A stretch of DNA of 64,000 nucleotides, taken from Ephydatia muelleri. Its lineage: Eukaryota > Porifera > Demospongiae > Spongillida > Spongillidae. The translations under genes and the position numbers were made by a program. The notes under the pieces are model-generated. The model was not told where the DNA came from, searched no databases, and saw nothing but the letters and a program-made list of their open reading frames with translations. The stretch covers positions 1,215,669-1,279,668 of the forward strand of contig JABACO010000003.1 in assembly GCA_013339895.1 (NCBI GenBank). The letters run 5' to 3'. The number at the start of each line of letters is the position of its first letter. Within the stretch, counting starts at the first letter, position 1. Below are positions 10,911 through 21,179 of this stretch, piece after piece.

Positions 10911-11713
10911 TTACAATGAGGAACTATCCCCCTCCTGAAGGGAACATCCACATCGTAAGAGGAGGGCTCGGGCATTGGCTCGCACAAGAGTCAAATTAAG
11001 GCGGCCGTACAGGCTGCAGACAACCTTGGACTTGGGGGAGTTGGTCCTTGTGGCAAGATATGATGTGAGCCGTGAAAAAGCTTGCACCGCTTCGCTGCCC
11101 CAAGCTCCATATGACTCGGCCACAAGGGGAATACACGTCCACCCCAACTCGGAACACTTGGCATCATTGGCAGAGTGCTTCCTTAGCTCAGCGGCAACCG
11201 CTGCTGACCCTGCTGTGCGACCGGCTTCAGAGATAAAGGTAGGGTTAAGCGGAGACACCACAGTAAGGTCAAAGGCAGCAGCGGAGACACCACAGTAAGG
11301 TCAAAGGCAGCAGGCTTGCCACAGAGCCAATTGGAAGCTAGGATGTCAGCAGGGCGTGTGTTCCGAAGCTCATGTCCTAGTCCACTACCGGCCTCTGCCT
11401 TGGCGCTGATGCAGGCACGATGGCAGGTTTGAAGCACTACATCCCTGAGCTTGTTGTGCCTGGATATAGCATCACCACCTCTCTTACATGTTACTGCATG
11501 GTGGCCTAGGGGATCCAAGGGATGTTCTGGGCACAATGCACAGGGAGGTGAGCCAGGTGAGGTGTTTAGCCCGAGCCACCACTTGATGGCCATTTGGTGC
11601 TCGTTGGGGTCTAGGCTTAGACCCAGGCCTGGAGATGGTACTACAGAGAGCCAAGCGGAGGCATGTGGAGAGGACACAGACAGGAGACGAGCCTTGTTGC
11701 AACTTAAAATCAA
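10911..11713 (-). mobile_element. 3' fragment of a LINE-type ORF with C-terminal nuclease-like domain
   Basis: Read on the minus strand, the piece shows W-W-L-G-L, then a C-x2-C plus G-H-H-A-V-T-C knuckle, R-G-G-D and R-H-N-K-L-R-D. A T-R-P-A-D-I-L / F-D-L-T-V block follows that looks like a PD-(D/E)xK-type nuclease core at the C-terminus of some retroelement reverse transcriptases. It is in two overlapping frames, with a tandem 32-bp duplication (11249-11312) near the switch. The reverse transcriptase itself is absent. Fragments of the same family occur at 32.5, 33.4-34.8 and 58.9 kb. Clade assignment is tentative. Confidence 0.65.
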
Positions 11714-11817
11714 GATGTGTTACAAATTATGATTCACACAACCATATAAGGTATTGTTGTTCTAGTGGGCGAAACTGTTTTTGTTCTACAATTGGTGTAG
11801 TTCAGTTGACTGCGGCG

Positions 11818-12315
11818 ATGTCCGAATCCAACCCTAAGGTACTATTCAAATATTTATTAGTACAGCCATGAGTGAGTGCCTGTCCCAATGTCCAGTGTTC
11901 CTGCTGTCAGACCACCCAGCGGGCAGTGTCAGGCACCAATGTCACGCACTGTGTACAATGTATCAACTTGCACGCTAAACCACCCAGGATAAGATCAGCA
12001 AACACTTCCACCAAATGTGATTGTTGTCAGCTGACATTTGCAGAAGATAGGGATCCATCCGTGCGCCCTGCTGAATACCAGTGTGGCGAGGATAAGTACT
12101 ACCTGTGTGATCCATGCCACAGCCAGCACCCCACATGTCCTGTCCACCCTGCATCCCTTGAAAAGCTAGCAACGTCAAGTCTGAGAAGTCCCAAGAAGCC
12201 TTCTGACATAGCTGACGCTGCTCCTCGTAAACCACAGCATACTGCGGTAAAAACAACAGAGCGTGTTCAACAAAGACCAACCCGAGCCGCTAAACGATGT
12301 TGTGTCATTGCGTAG
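11818..12315 (+). CDS. Subfamily II cysteine-rich protein with CaaX end (copy 2)
   Basis: Exon 1 is 11818-11838 (M-S-E-S-N-P-K), intron 11839-11895 (57 bp, GTACTA donor, TCCAG acceptor), exon 2 is 11896-12315, giving 146 aa. Module 1 is C-S-C-C with H-C-V-Q-C; module 2 is K-C-D-C-C, E-Y-Q-C-G-E-D-K-Y-Y-L-C-D-P-C-H, T-C-P-V-H. The two modules are almost identical to the 5.3-kb copy, but the tail is different: about 50 basic residues ending in A-A-K-R-C-C-V-I-A. The last four residues are a CaaX box (A at the end favours farnesyl transfer), with a neighbouring cysteine and basic residues as in palmitoylated, prenylated proteins. AATAAA at 12445-12450. Function unknown. Confidence 0.82.
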
Positions 12316-12444
12316 CAGAACACTTCAAAGTTCTTTAGCATTTATTTGTACGGAACTAGAGTGATTAAGTGCAAAAAACCTGTAGGACATTAGCTTTGCC
12401 ATTATAGTGACTGCCATTTAGAATTGCTGCATGTCATGAATTAT

Positions 12445-12450
12445 AATAAA
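12445..12450 (+). promoter_or_regulatory. Poly(A) signal of the 11.8-kb gene
   Basis: AATAAA lies 130 bp after the stop codon. The same 'ttgtaataaaatc' context survives behind the deleted copy at 18.75 kb (about 19180). Confidence 0.55.
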
Positions 12451-13089
12451 ATCTCTTCATTGTTTTATAAAGTGCAATTATGCTAACATTCTATGTGTGA
12501 CTGGGGTATCGTTGTATACATGTGTGCAACCGATACAGATGCTACTGAAGTACTATGCTAACTTGATAGGAGTCAACATGATGCCTTTGATTTTTGCATC
12601 AATTACACATGTATATGCCAGCACAATAATGATGAACTGGCATACGGTACAAAAATGGCTAATATATATGCTGGTTTTGACATAGAATATACTGTCTCGG
12701 GTAAGATTCCCACTGGGATCTATTTAAAAATCTAACTGTCCTACAAGCAAGAAAACACTTTTGTTAAGGCTGTCAGTAGCTACCACTACATCATTACATA
12801 ACATTACACATCATGCACACACACACACACATATCACCAAAATTAATACACCCATTAGGATGATCATTACAACTCATAAGCAGTGTATACACCCACAGGT
12901 GGATTCCCAGGGACATCCCCTTACATGCCATAAGAGTTGGCATTAATGAGAAAATCATGTTCTTTACTCCAATAAATCAGCAGTATTTGTCACAAAACCC
13001 CCAAAGCAAGTGATTTACATGACAATCAATACCTAGATGTTGAAGTTATGATATTGTTTTGCTTGTACAGCACAAACTATGTAGTTTGA
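12451..13089. other. 3' flank with CA tract and conserved 'ggtggattcccagg' block
   Basis: No gene. A short CA tract (about 12812-12832) and then the block near 12896-12985 (ggtggattcccaggg, then 'ttctttactccaataaa') repeat an arrangement found behind several other family members. It is part of the duplicated 3' flank. Confidence 0.5.
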
Positions 13090-13275
13090 CTATTGGGGAA
13101 CAATAAGTAGTCCACTAGCTGAGGATAACAGAAATCAACAAATATCCCCTCAATAGTAGACTGTTGTCAGCAATCATATGCAAAAGATGACGAGGTCCCT
13201 GCTGAATACCAGAGTGGAGTGTTGTGAGACTCATACCACAGCCAGCACTCTACATGTCCTGCCGATCTATGGTCT
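13090..13275 (+). pseudogene. Decayed subfamily II exon fragment
   Basis: Words from the subfamily II main exon remain in order: 'gactgttgtcag', 'gcaaaagatgacgag', 'cctgctgaataccag', 'cataccacagccagca' and 'ctacatgtcctgcc'. The reading frame is broken repeatedly and the first module and tail are gone. It sits directly before the subfamily III promoter module. Confidence 0.6.
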
Positions 13276-13575
13276 TATGACAATTGGTTACTTCCTCTGC
13301 ACATGCTTGTACACACATCACTACCTAAATACTACAGGTATAATTACAAGATATATTGTTAAAGGATACTGTATCAATTAATCCACCAACCAGCATCTTA
13401 TGTACATACACAGCACAGCTCTTGCTACAATACATCCACCAAACACATACATTACATACCAAATTTGGCATGGTTGATAAAGCATGTGACTTAAGCCATC
13501 ATGTAAATTCCCCGGTATCGCCCCGATTATGCTGTTAATAGAACTGACGTAGATCCCAACGGATTGAGGTATCAG

Positions 13576-13604
13576 TATAAAAATAAAAACCCACTAATCA
13601 GTGG
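13576..13604 (+). promoter_or_regulatory. TATA box plus CCACT/AGTGG palindrome, subfamily III
   Basis: TATAAAA at 13576-13582 is followed by the inverted repeat CCACT-aatc-AGTGG at 13591-13604, 25 bp before the start codon at 13629. The same pair occurs at 10742 and 21133. A core promoter is likely; the palindrome may be a factor site or lie in the 5' UTR. Confidence 0.6.
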
Positions 13605-13628
13605 TCTAAATACCAGCTACAATCTGAT

Positions 13629-14074
13629 ATGGCCAACGAGGAGGTACGTTACCAGGAACCTGTTTACCCGCTGCCCATAATAAACAACTTTCTCATCACT
13701 AGTGTATGAGTTGCCAATTGAGCTACCGACCCACTTACACGGTTCAATATCAGTGTGGCTGTGAATGGATATTGTGCAGCAAAGGCTGTGCAGAGATGTT
13801 AACCAACTGCCCAACACACCCACAGAGTACTGTTTGGCAACAACTGGGACCAAGAGGAACGGACTACATAAGAGTAGCAAACAATCCAGAAGACTACTCA
13901 AAACCATGCGCCTGTTGCCAACTGCTATACCCTGACAGGACAAATGTCAAACAAACGAAGTATACCTGTGGTGACTCGATATTCCTCTGTAGACAATGTC
14001 ACAGACACAGCACTCATTGCAAGAGTCACTCATATGCTAAGGAAACACCCGGCTCTCAAAACCAATGGTACTGA
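13629..14074 (+). CDS. Subfamily III cysteine-rich protein with two full modules (copy 1)
   Basis: Exon 1 is 13629-13643 (M-A-N-E-E), intron 13644-13702 (59 bp, GTACGT donor, CACTAG acceptor), exon 2 is 13703-14074, giving 128 aa. Unlike the other subfamilies, both halves are complete modules. Module 1 is C-M-S-C, Y-Q-C-G-C, I-L-C-S-K-G-C, then N-C-P-T-H. Module 2 is C-A-C-C, Y-T-C-G-D-S-I-F-L-C-R-Q-C-H, then H-C-K-S-H. The two halves can be aligned with each other, so the family probably began by internal duplication. No signal peptide or CaaX. TATA box 53 bp upstream of the start. Function unknown. Confidence 0.8.
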
Positions 14075-14484
14075 TATTAGGCTGCACCAGATGTGCTAGT
14101 TATACATAGGGTGAAATGGTGCTAATGACATCGAATCTCTGCTACAACATTAAAAAATTTTGCTTTTTCTATTGCACATAACATGGCATATGATTAAATG
14201 TAAATAATAATAAGGTAGAGACACCACACCAGGCAAGGATGACATTTACATCAGATCAAGCCAGTTGCATATTTAGCCTCCCATATATGTCATGCAGGTC
14301 AGTTGATTTGGGCTTTACCAGTGCTGCGGTGAGGCTAGAGCCTTGAGGCCATTTCAGATTATAAGTTTGTAACTTAAAGACCCTAAGCTCCATAAGTCTC
14401 TGTGAGCATAGTAACACACCCACCCCAGCTTCGCACAACTTGTGTCATATATGTGCTGTTGTCGCACGTGAATAACTATCAAAA
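14075..14484. other. 3' flank of the 13.6-kb gene
   Basis: No gene. It matches the flank of the 21.2-kb paralog (21626-22060): both contain 'ttgcacataacatggcatatga' and 'agccagttg-tattta-cctcccatatatgtcatgcag'. Confidence 0.5.
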
Positions 14485-14790
14485 TCTTAGCACTGCAAAT
14501 CCAAAGATACTTCTGCTCCACGTAAGGTTCCCCCTAACATTATTATCCCTATCTGTTTATGATTACGTGTAGACCACAGCACACACTGCTGACAACATCA
14601 GTGTTTTGTGATGAAACAAGCCAGTAGATGTAATCATACCGAAAAGTATACCCATTAGATGACAATGCAGAGTGGTTCATTGGGTGTAATTTCTGCAGTC
14701 TCACGTGCCTGCAATCCTATCCTGGACCTGGTATGTAACTTGGGTAAAAATTCCAATGTGACACAACTTCTACTACATATGTGCTGTATT
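14485..14790 (+). pseudogene. Decayed subfamily V cysteine-rich gene
   Basis: The order 'gcaaatccaaagatact' (former mini-exon and donor), 'cattattatccc', 'gatgacaatgcagagtggttcattgggtgtaatttctgcag' and 'aaaattccaatgtg' follows the intact gene at 22.26 kb. The start codon, the donor (AAG-AT instead of AAG-GT) and the frame are lost. Confidence 0.65.
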
Positions 14791-15869
14791 GTTTGTTGTA
14801 CACAGACAAACGTATTCTGAACCCATCTATCTTGGTAGGAACCATTGTGTCACGTGTTCCCTGAAAATTTAAAAAATCCTGTGCTAGGTCTCTTTTGCGA
14901 AAAAGATCTCACATACTATATGTTTATTATTGCTTGTGTACAATCTACAATGCAATACTACACATGTGAGTGGGATGGGTAGAAACGACATGTTGCCCCT
15001 ATTTCAATATTTCGAGAAAACAAGGTTCAAAGTTTTTTGTACCAAACTATTTGGTATGTAGTTCGCTATGGTGACTGAAATTATTTTAAATGGCTGGTTC
15101 TACATGTCAAGAAGGCTGAAACGCCATCGCTGTTTATCTGATTTATTTGTGCAAGGCTGCGCTACAGTGGCTTACCAACAGACCTGGGACAACATGATGT
15201 CAACTGAGTCTGACTCTGAGAGTGACAGTGCAGGATTAGGAGGGCAAGTTCCACAGCTAGCAGCAAAAAAGAAAAATACCTGTGTGCCTGTACAGTAGCT
15301 TTGAGAGCGCACAAGGAGTCCTTCAAAGCAATGAAAGTCACTGACGCAGTGCTGAAGAAGAGGCAATGTGATATTAGGCCAAAGGTGATGCTGCCTCCAT
15401 GCATTGGGATATAAAGGCACAGAATGCCTGGCTGCTGGCCAACATTTTTAACACAAGTGAAAATTACTTGTACTGTGCTGCTTGCATTGTCTCTGTTCTT
15501 GGTGTTTGCTAGAAAAATTCGGCCTGGCTATGGCAAAATAATGACCAGGGACAACTCCTGGGGTTGTAATACAACTCGCCACAGGAGTAGGGTCTTCATA
15601 CTGTATATATCATAAGAAACAGAACATGATAGAATTATGTATTTTAAATCAATAAGATTTATAAGTGGTGACTAAAACCGAAGGTGGTTCCCAGGTGCAT
15701 TCCCTAAAGTGGTTAATGTTCCTTATCCCAATAAATGAATATATGATCTTTGATGTACACATTGGAATTAAAATGTTGTGGTTTTACACATTCTTTAGAT
15801 ACTTAATGGCTGTTTCCCTGTATTTTACAGCTACAATGTATAAAATCATAATTTAATCCAGCTGACTTT
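14791..15869. other. AT-rich, no supported gene
   Basis: Open frames here (for example around 15068-15298) show no family features and I do not support them. At about 15680-15740 there is another copy of the 'ggtggttcccaggtgcattccctaa' flank block followed by 'cccaataaatg', so the stretch derives at least partly from the duplicated 3' flank. Confidence 0.4.
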
Positions 15870-16090
15870 TTGTAGAGGATGGCAATCCATACATGCTCCC
15901 TACAGAATACCGTATGTTAACAACGTCACAGACACAGCACTTGTTGCAAGAATTACTTAACTGCTGAAGAAAGACACCACTCTCAGCAGCAATGGTAACA
16001 ATTACCAGATATGCTAGGTAATGACATACATAAAATGCATGATGTTTGTACTGCCAATGATATTGAACCTCTCTGCTGTAATATCTTGTG
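15870..16090 (+). pseudogene. Decayed subfamily III fragment
   Basis: The words 'ctacagaatacc', 'acaacgtcacagacacagcac', 'gttgcaagaa' and 'ctcagcagcaatggtaaca' match the end of subfamily III exon 2 (21530-21620). The 3' flank continues with 'tactgccaatgatattgaa'. The frame is lost. Confidence 0.55.
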
Positions 16091-16441
16091 CATTTACAAG
16101 CACACACAGAACCGTGAACAAAGGGTGACAAAAAAGCAATGTGTAGCACAACAAGAAATAAACAACACTATGGTGTTTAAATCTGGCTATACAGCATCAA
16201 AAAGCCCCACCTTCTAAAGTAGCACAGCTTATACCACCCTACACTAGCCCTTCACTGGCATGCAATGTCAACTGTGGTTATGAAAAACACCATCTGCCAC
16301 CTATTTGAATCCCACATAGAGCCTGTGGTAATCTGTTCATCTGGGGTCACGCTGTGCACACGTGATGGCACAAAATAGTCTGTTTGAATCGTAACTATAG
16401 GCGTAAGGCAGAAAGAAGACCCTTGCTTGCTTTTGGCTAAT

Positions 16442-16905
16442 ATGGATGCTAAATTAAAGGTACAATGTTGAGAGGCACAATACATTTCTGGTGCTCCATT
16501 TCACAGTCAGCACTTCACACATTTAAATTACAGTGTGTGTGTTGCTTGGACGTACAGAGGAATGTTTCTGAAGAAGCTATGATTTGTGAATTCTGTGCTG
16601 ATTTTTCACACTGCCATTCAAGTCGTCCTGGACAAATCCCAGAAAAGTGTAAATGTTGCCATCAAAAGCGTCCACTGGCCTTGGTAACATATAGTTGTAT
16701 GAAACACAAGTACTATATATGCATGCAATGTCATCGGATGCACAACAGGTGCCCGCATGATATAGCTGCAAGAGAAACATTGGATTCTGAAAAGAGATTT
16801 GAAGACCTTAATGAAAATCCTGATAATAGTCCTGATCCTGCTCCTGCTCCAATAAAACTACAACGTCCCCCCCAGCGTGTTGAACAGTGTTGTGTTATTG
16901 TATAG
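16442..16905 (+). CDS. Subfamily IV cysteine-rich protein with CaaX end
   Basis: Exon 1 is 16442-16459 (M-D-A-K-L-K), intron 16460-16533 (74 bp, GTACAA donor, ATTACAG acceptor), exon 2 is 16534-16905, giving 129 aa. Module 1 is C-V-C-C, then I-C-E-F-C and a further C-H. Module 2 is K-C-K-C-C, Y-S-C-M-K-H-K-Y-Y-I-C-M-Q-C-H, then R-C-P-H. The tail holds a D-P-A-P-A-P stretch and ends Q-C-C-V-I-V, a CaaX-like box preceded by a second cysteine. The tail end resembles the 11.8-kb gene although the modules belong to another subfamily. AATAAA at 16973-16978. Function unknown. Confidence 0.82.
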
Positions 16906-16991
16906 TGAAACATGCCTCAGTTGTTTAACTTCCACATCACTCTTATAGACCATACAATGATTAATAAATTTCACCTGTAAATGATTGAAAT

Positions 16992-17081
16992 TGCACACAT
17001 GGCGACTATTTCTACATATGCAAGGATTGCCATGCTGATAAAAAGTGTAGAAAACATGAATACGCCAAATCGAAATTTTAG
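16992..17081 (+). pseudogene. Isolated module-2 C-terminal fragment
   Basis: A short open piece reads C-T-H-G-D-Y-F-Y-I-C-K-D-C-H followed by K-C-R-K-H and a stop. It is closest to subfamily V. An in-frame stop lies just upstream (16986-16988) and no acceptor precedes it, so it looks like a relic rather than an exon. Confidence 0.55.
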
Positions 17082-18745
17082 AAGTAAAGATGCAGACTTC
17101 TTAGAACAACCAGTTAGTGGACTTTGATGTGGGATTGTCTTTTTTTGTAAATACGCTTATCTCCATTGACTATCAATGTAATTGTTTTGTATTTTCTAGC
17201 ATTAGCAATTTGAGTGCAATAAAATATGGCACACAAATGATACATCCAGTGATGTGCAGGTTACAGCCCATGTGTGACCGACTACATATGTCCTGGAACC
17301 AGCACACACATTAGCATAGTCTGTCGCTGTCTAGATTATCCATCAATAGATATGCTTAAAACAAAGCACTCTATGTACACTTCATTCACTCTCTGCCAGA
17401 AAATTATTACAGTGTCTTCAGGCCTATTGTGCAAATTCACAGTAATATCACTTTTATATTTCTGTTTGCAATTGCAAGGTTCGAATCAATGCATACAGAG
17501 TAATCACATAGCTAAGCATAAATGTACCTGTGTTGCACAATTGAATAGTTTTCACTTGCATTTCGATAGGTTATGTAATAAATACCTGTGTGTAAAAGTA
17601 CATCTGAGTACAATTGAGCTCATGTAAGGGAGGATGATCTTCACCTATTTCACAGTTTTGTCTGTAGGTTTTATAGCATACACTACAACCCATCTGGTGT
17701 GAGCAAAATAGATTGCTCATTAAAAAATGGTTGTTAATACTTGCTTCTGTAGGAAGATATGATGTGTCCAGTCTCTTGTTATAATGAGCAGCGAAGTGAG
17801 TGATAACAAGAAATGTGATGGGGACCCAAATCACACTCACCCGGCATATTGTATTATCTTTAATGTGTCACATTCGCAAGGTGTGTGCATGCTTCAGATT
17901 TAGTTACAAAAAGGTTTGCTGTGTTAACCCTTTGCTGTACAACATTGACTAATTACTTATGCAGGTTTTACCATTAGAATGTGTTTAGGTCTCGCTTCTG
18001 CTGGACATCCTAGGATCCATCAACAAATGCATCACCTGATCAGCTACCATTAATATTGCATGAACATTGACTTCATATGAGTGGTCAATCATTCTATGTA
18101 TTGCTAACAGTGCCTGATGCTCATCACATCCCCACAAATTAAACTACACATAGACATACCCATACCAAACAAAAGCATATCTGAAGTGGTGCATAAATCC
18201 ATAGACACATGTAGATTCCCCTGAAGAATCCCTATACTGCTGTCATAGTTCATTAGAAAATGATGTTCTTTATCACAACATGACAACTACATCCTGATGT
18301 TTGGTGCACACTATGCAGTGGATTGTACACATGCCTCAGATATTTATCAGCCAGTACTGTGTTGTCAGTTGCCACATTATTGTCTTAAATCTACCTTGAA
18401 GTTAAAGTAAAATGCTATGGCAGATAAATGACCTTATGCTGCCTCAGTCTTATCTTATATCAGTTATGATAATCCATCACTGTAACACAAATAGCTCAAC
18501 AAACAATTTTTACAAATTAATATGCATACATTATAGGCAAAATTATCACCTTTAAATTCAACACATTGTGAGGGTCAAAATCCCCATCCCATGATGCACC
18601 TTGAATAAGGAGTTGTGACACATCATTAAGCATGTGACCTACACAGCCATACAAGGAGCATATGGACATGTTTGGTTTGGTAGTACAAATTCATTGCACT
18701 GTTTTCTTACGAAGATAAGTCGCCCAGTAGAATCAACATATAGCG
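17082..18745. other. Long intergenic stretch, no gene seen
   Basis: AT-rich. At about 18205-18280 a weak copy of the duplicated flank block occurs ('tagattcccctgaag-aatccct' then 'gatgttctttatcacaaca'). The last 100 bp resemble the upstream region of the subfamily II genes. I see nothing else. Confidence 0.4.
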
Positions 18746-18870
18746 ATGGCTGAGTCCAACCCCAAGGTATCCATTGCTATGCAGTTATGAATGTGCGCCT
18801 GTCCCAATGTCTGCTCCATCACAAGTAGCAACCCAGTCCTCCACTGAACCCCCCCTACTAATTTTGTTCA
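18746..18870 (+). pseudogene. Subfamily II copy with internal deletion joining start to tail
   Basis: Exon 1 is intact (M-A-E-S-N-P-K at 18746-18766, GT donor). The intron then runs 'cctgtcccaatgt' straight into 'ctgctccatcacaagtagcaacccagtcctccactgaacccccc', the tail of the 5.3-kb gene. Both cysteine modules, about 330 bp, are deleted between two 'tgt/tgctc' words. The acceptor is lost with them, so no family protein can be made. Confidence 0.75.
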
Positions 18871-19713
18871 AATTACAACAGGAGGTGTATGACAAGATGA
18901 AAACACGTGCTTCTAGCCATGATTCATTCACAAACCTTATGCAGCCACACTCTTATCACATATCAACTTTAGCAATGTTAATCAGTGTACATTTAGATGC
19001 TTCTTATACAGTACTATAAACACACTCCATATATCCATGTAGCAGAACACTTCTGAGTGCTTTAGCATTTATTTGTATGGAACTACAGTGATTAAGTGCT
19101 GTTTGCAACGAAGTCAATATACGTAAATCAGCTTTGCCATTATACTGATTGCCATCTGGTATTCTGCATTGCATGCATTGTAATAAAATCACTGTACTGT
19201 ACAACAATGGCTATGATACACGTATGTGGTTTTGCGATAAAAAGTACTGTCTAGGTTTAGATTCCCACTAGAAATCACAGGATCTATTTTAAACATTGTA
19301 ACCGCCCTGCAAGCAAGAAAACACTATTAAGACTACCTAACCCTTGGAGTGGTAGTAGCTACCATTTCATCACCACATAATACACACAAATCACAAAAGA
19401 TTAATAAGGTTCACCTTTCGATGATCATTACAATTCATAAGCAGTGAATTCACCAACCTACAGGTGGATTCCCAGGTGCATTCCCTGACATGCTGTAAAA
19501 TGTGCACTAATTAGAAAATGATATTCTTTACTCCAATAAACAGCATCATAACAGGATTTGTCACAAAAACCATGAAGCAAGTGATCTATATCTATGCGAC
19601 AATACCTAGATGTTGAATTCAGTGTACTGATTTGGTGGCACACATTTCTTGCAACTGTCGTGCAATTATTGGGGAAAGATAAGTAGTTCAGTAGACTATT
19701 GCAATACTAGGAA
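18871..19713. other. 3' flank of the deleted subfamily II copy
   Basis: No gene. It contains the relic poly(A) context 'gtaataaaatcac' at about 19180, and the flank block 'ggtggattcccaggtgcattccct' followed by 'ttctttactccaataaa' at about 19460-19545. Confidence 0.5.
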
Positions 19714-20048
19714 TGACTGAATCCCACACTAAGATACCATTCGAGTAACTACTACTGGTACTGTCATGACTGTGTGCCAGTCTGAATCGTGTTGTCAGAC
19801 CACATAATGGGCAGCTCAGAATGACACTGTGTCTGTATACAATGTATCAATTTGCACACACAACACAAAACAGAAATCAACAAACCTTACAAAATGAGAC
19901 TGCTGTCAGTTGATGACAATCAATAGGTTCTCCCATCACAGTCAGAACCCTACATGTCCTGCCCATCCAGGGTCTGATGACACACCAGTACGTGCTTGAC
20001 TAAGGCCGCTTCAAGCAACCTCGCCTACAGAACAGTGTTGTAGTGAAT
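19714..20048 (+). pseudogene. Decayed subfamily II gene
   Basis: The mini-exon reads M-T-E-S-H-T-K but its donor has become AAG-AT. Downstream, 'tacaatgtatcaatttgcac', 'gactgctgtcag' and 'ctacatgtcctgcccat' follow the subfamily II exon in order with many gaps. It ends near 'cagtgttgtagtgaatag', where the CaaX codons would be. The same mini-exon relic recurs at about 27705. Confidence 0.65.
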
Positions 20049-20547
20049 AGTTGCCACTAAATTCCTATGGTAATGCAGTGATTAACAAATTGCAAGGTAA
20101 AGGTTTGCCTTGTCACACATAACACTCCATGTCTAAAGCATGCTAAACTAATACACTCTAGCATTTCTAAATCTAATTAATTGTACTCATTCCTGGAATG
20201 TGCCAGAACAACAACCTTTGGATTTCCGATAGTAACCACAGTATATTCACTGTTGTGCCTGATGCTCAAACACAGTGCAGTAGTATATCAAGGTATGGTT
20301 GTAGGGGAGTGGGTTTTCTGGTTAAAGGGCTAGAGCTGCAATACACATATTAGAGCTTTTTAGCCTTTATTCACTGCAACACAACTATAGCTACTATCAG
20401 ATCTACTATCATTAATAATCACCACACCTGAAAAAGGTTGCTATGTTAGTGATAAAAGGTCACAATGATCTGTACTCGCTTACATGACATATTCACCCAT
20501 TCTATTGGTTATATGGCAATGTGTTATTTTCACCGCACATGTTGTAC

Positions 20548-20930
20548 ATGTCATGCAAAATTGGTCCGGGCAGACCACTTTTCACTGCCAAAAGTGGTAC
20601 GAATATTTTAATCGCAAGAAAAACCTCAGCCTTCATCAGCGTGGATAGTAAGGTTTACGATACAGAAGTGTATAGACTCGCGTACACGCATATTCCATAC
20701 ATGCTTTTAAAGAAGCTTCAATACAGCTCTATGCCATGCTCTGGTTTAAATAATGTGCACCTGTACAAACTGCAATGCATTGTACCAAATAGCCGACAGA
20801 ATATGGTATGTTTACATGTAAAGATACCACTGTCCTGTTTTGAAACTAAATTTGCTGTAATAACCATATATCGACAAGTAACACTAGATGTACTTTTCAA
20901 ATAATGTTCTGACTATACTTCACACTCCAT
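20548..20930 (+). other. 380-bp insertion carrying a 127-aa open frame of unknown origin
   Basis: The flanks (20070-20545 and 20936-21180) are continuous in the related block at 9985-10800, but this stretch is absent there. It therefore looks inserted, or replaces a short deleted piece. An open frame at 20521-20904 covers it, without cysteine modules or any motif I recognise. I see no clear target duplication or terminal repeats. It could be a mobile-element remnant or a chance open frame. Confidence 0.3.
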
Positions 20931-21132
20931 ATTGGAACCCATCAACCAGCATCTTACCAATACATGCACAGCACATCTCGTGCTACAATACATCCACCAA
21001 ACACATACATTACATACCAAATATGGCATGGTTGATAAAGCATGGACGTAAGCCATCATGTAAATTCCCCGGTATCGCCCCGATTATGCTGTTAATAGAA
21101 CTGACGTAGATCCCAACAAATTGAGGTATCAG

Positions 21133-21155
21133 TATAAAAACCCACTAATCAGTGG
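21133..21155 (+). promoter_or_regulatory. TATA box plus CCACT/AGTGG palindrome, subfamily III copy 2
   Basis: TATAAAA at 21133-21139 and CCACT-aatc-AGTGG at 21142-21155. The start codon follows at 21180. The module is the same as at 13576 without the extra 'ataaaa'. Confidence 0.6.
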
Positions 21156-21179
21156 TCTAAATACCAGCTACAATCTGAT

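Noticed and set aside
11635-11871. Open frame leading into the 11.8-kb gene
   Set aside because: It covers the end of the LINE fragment and the promoter. The mini-exon model at 11818 with its conserved splice sites explains the gene better.
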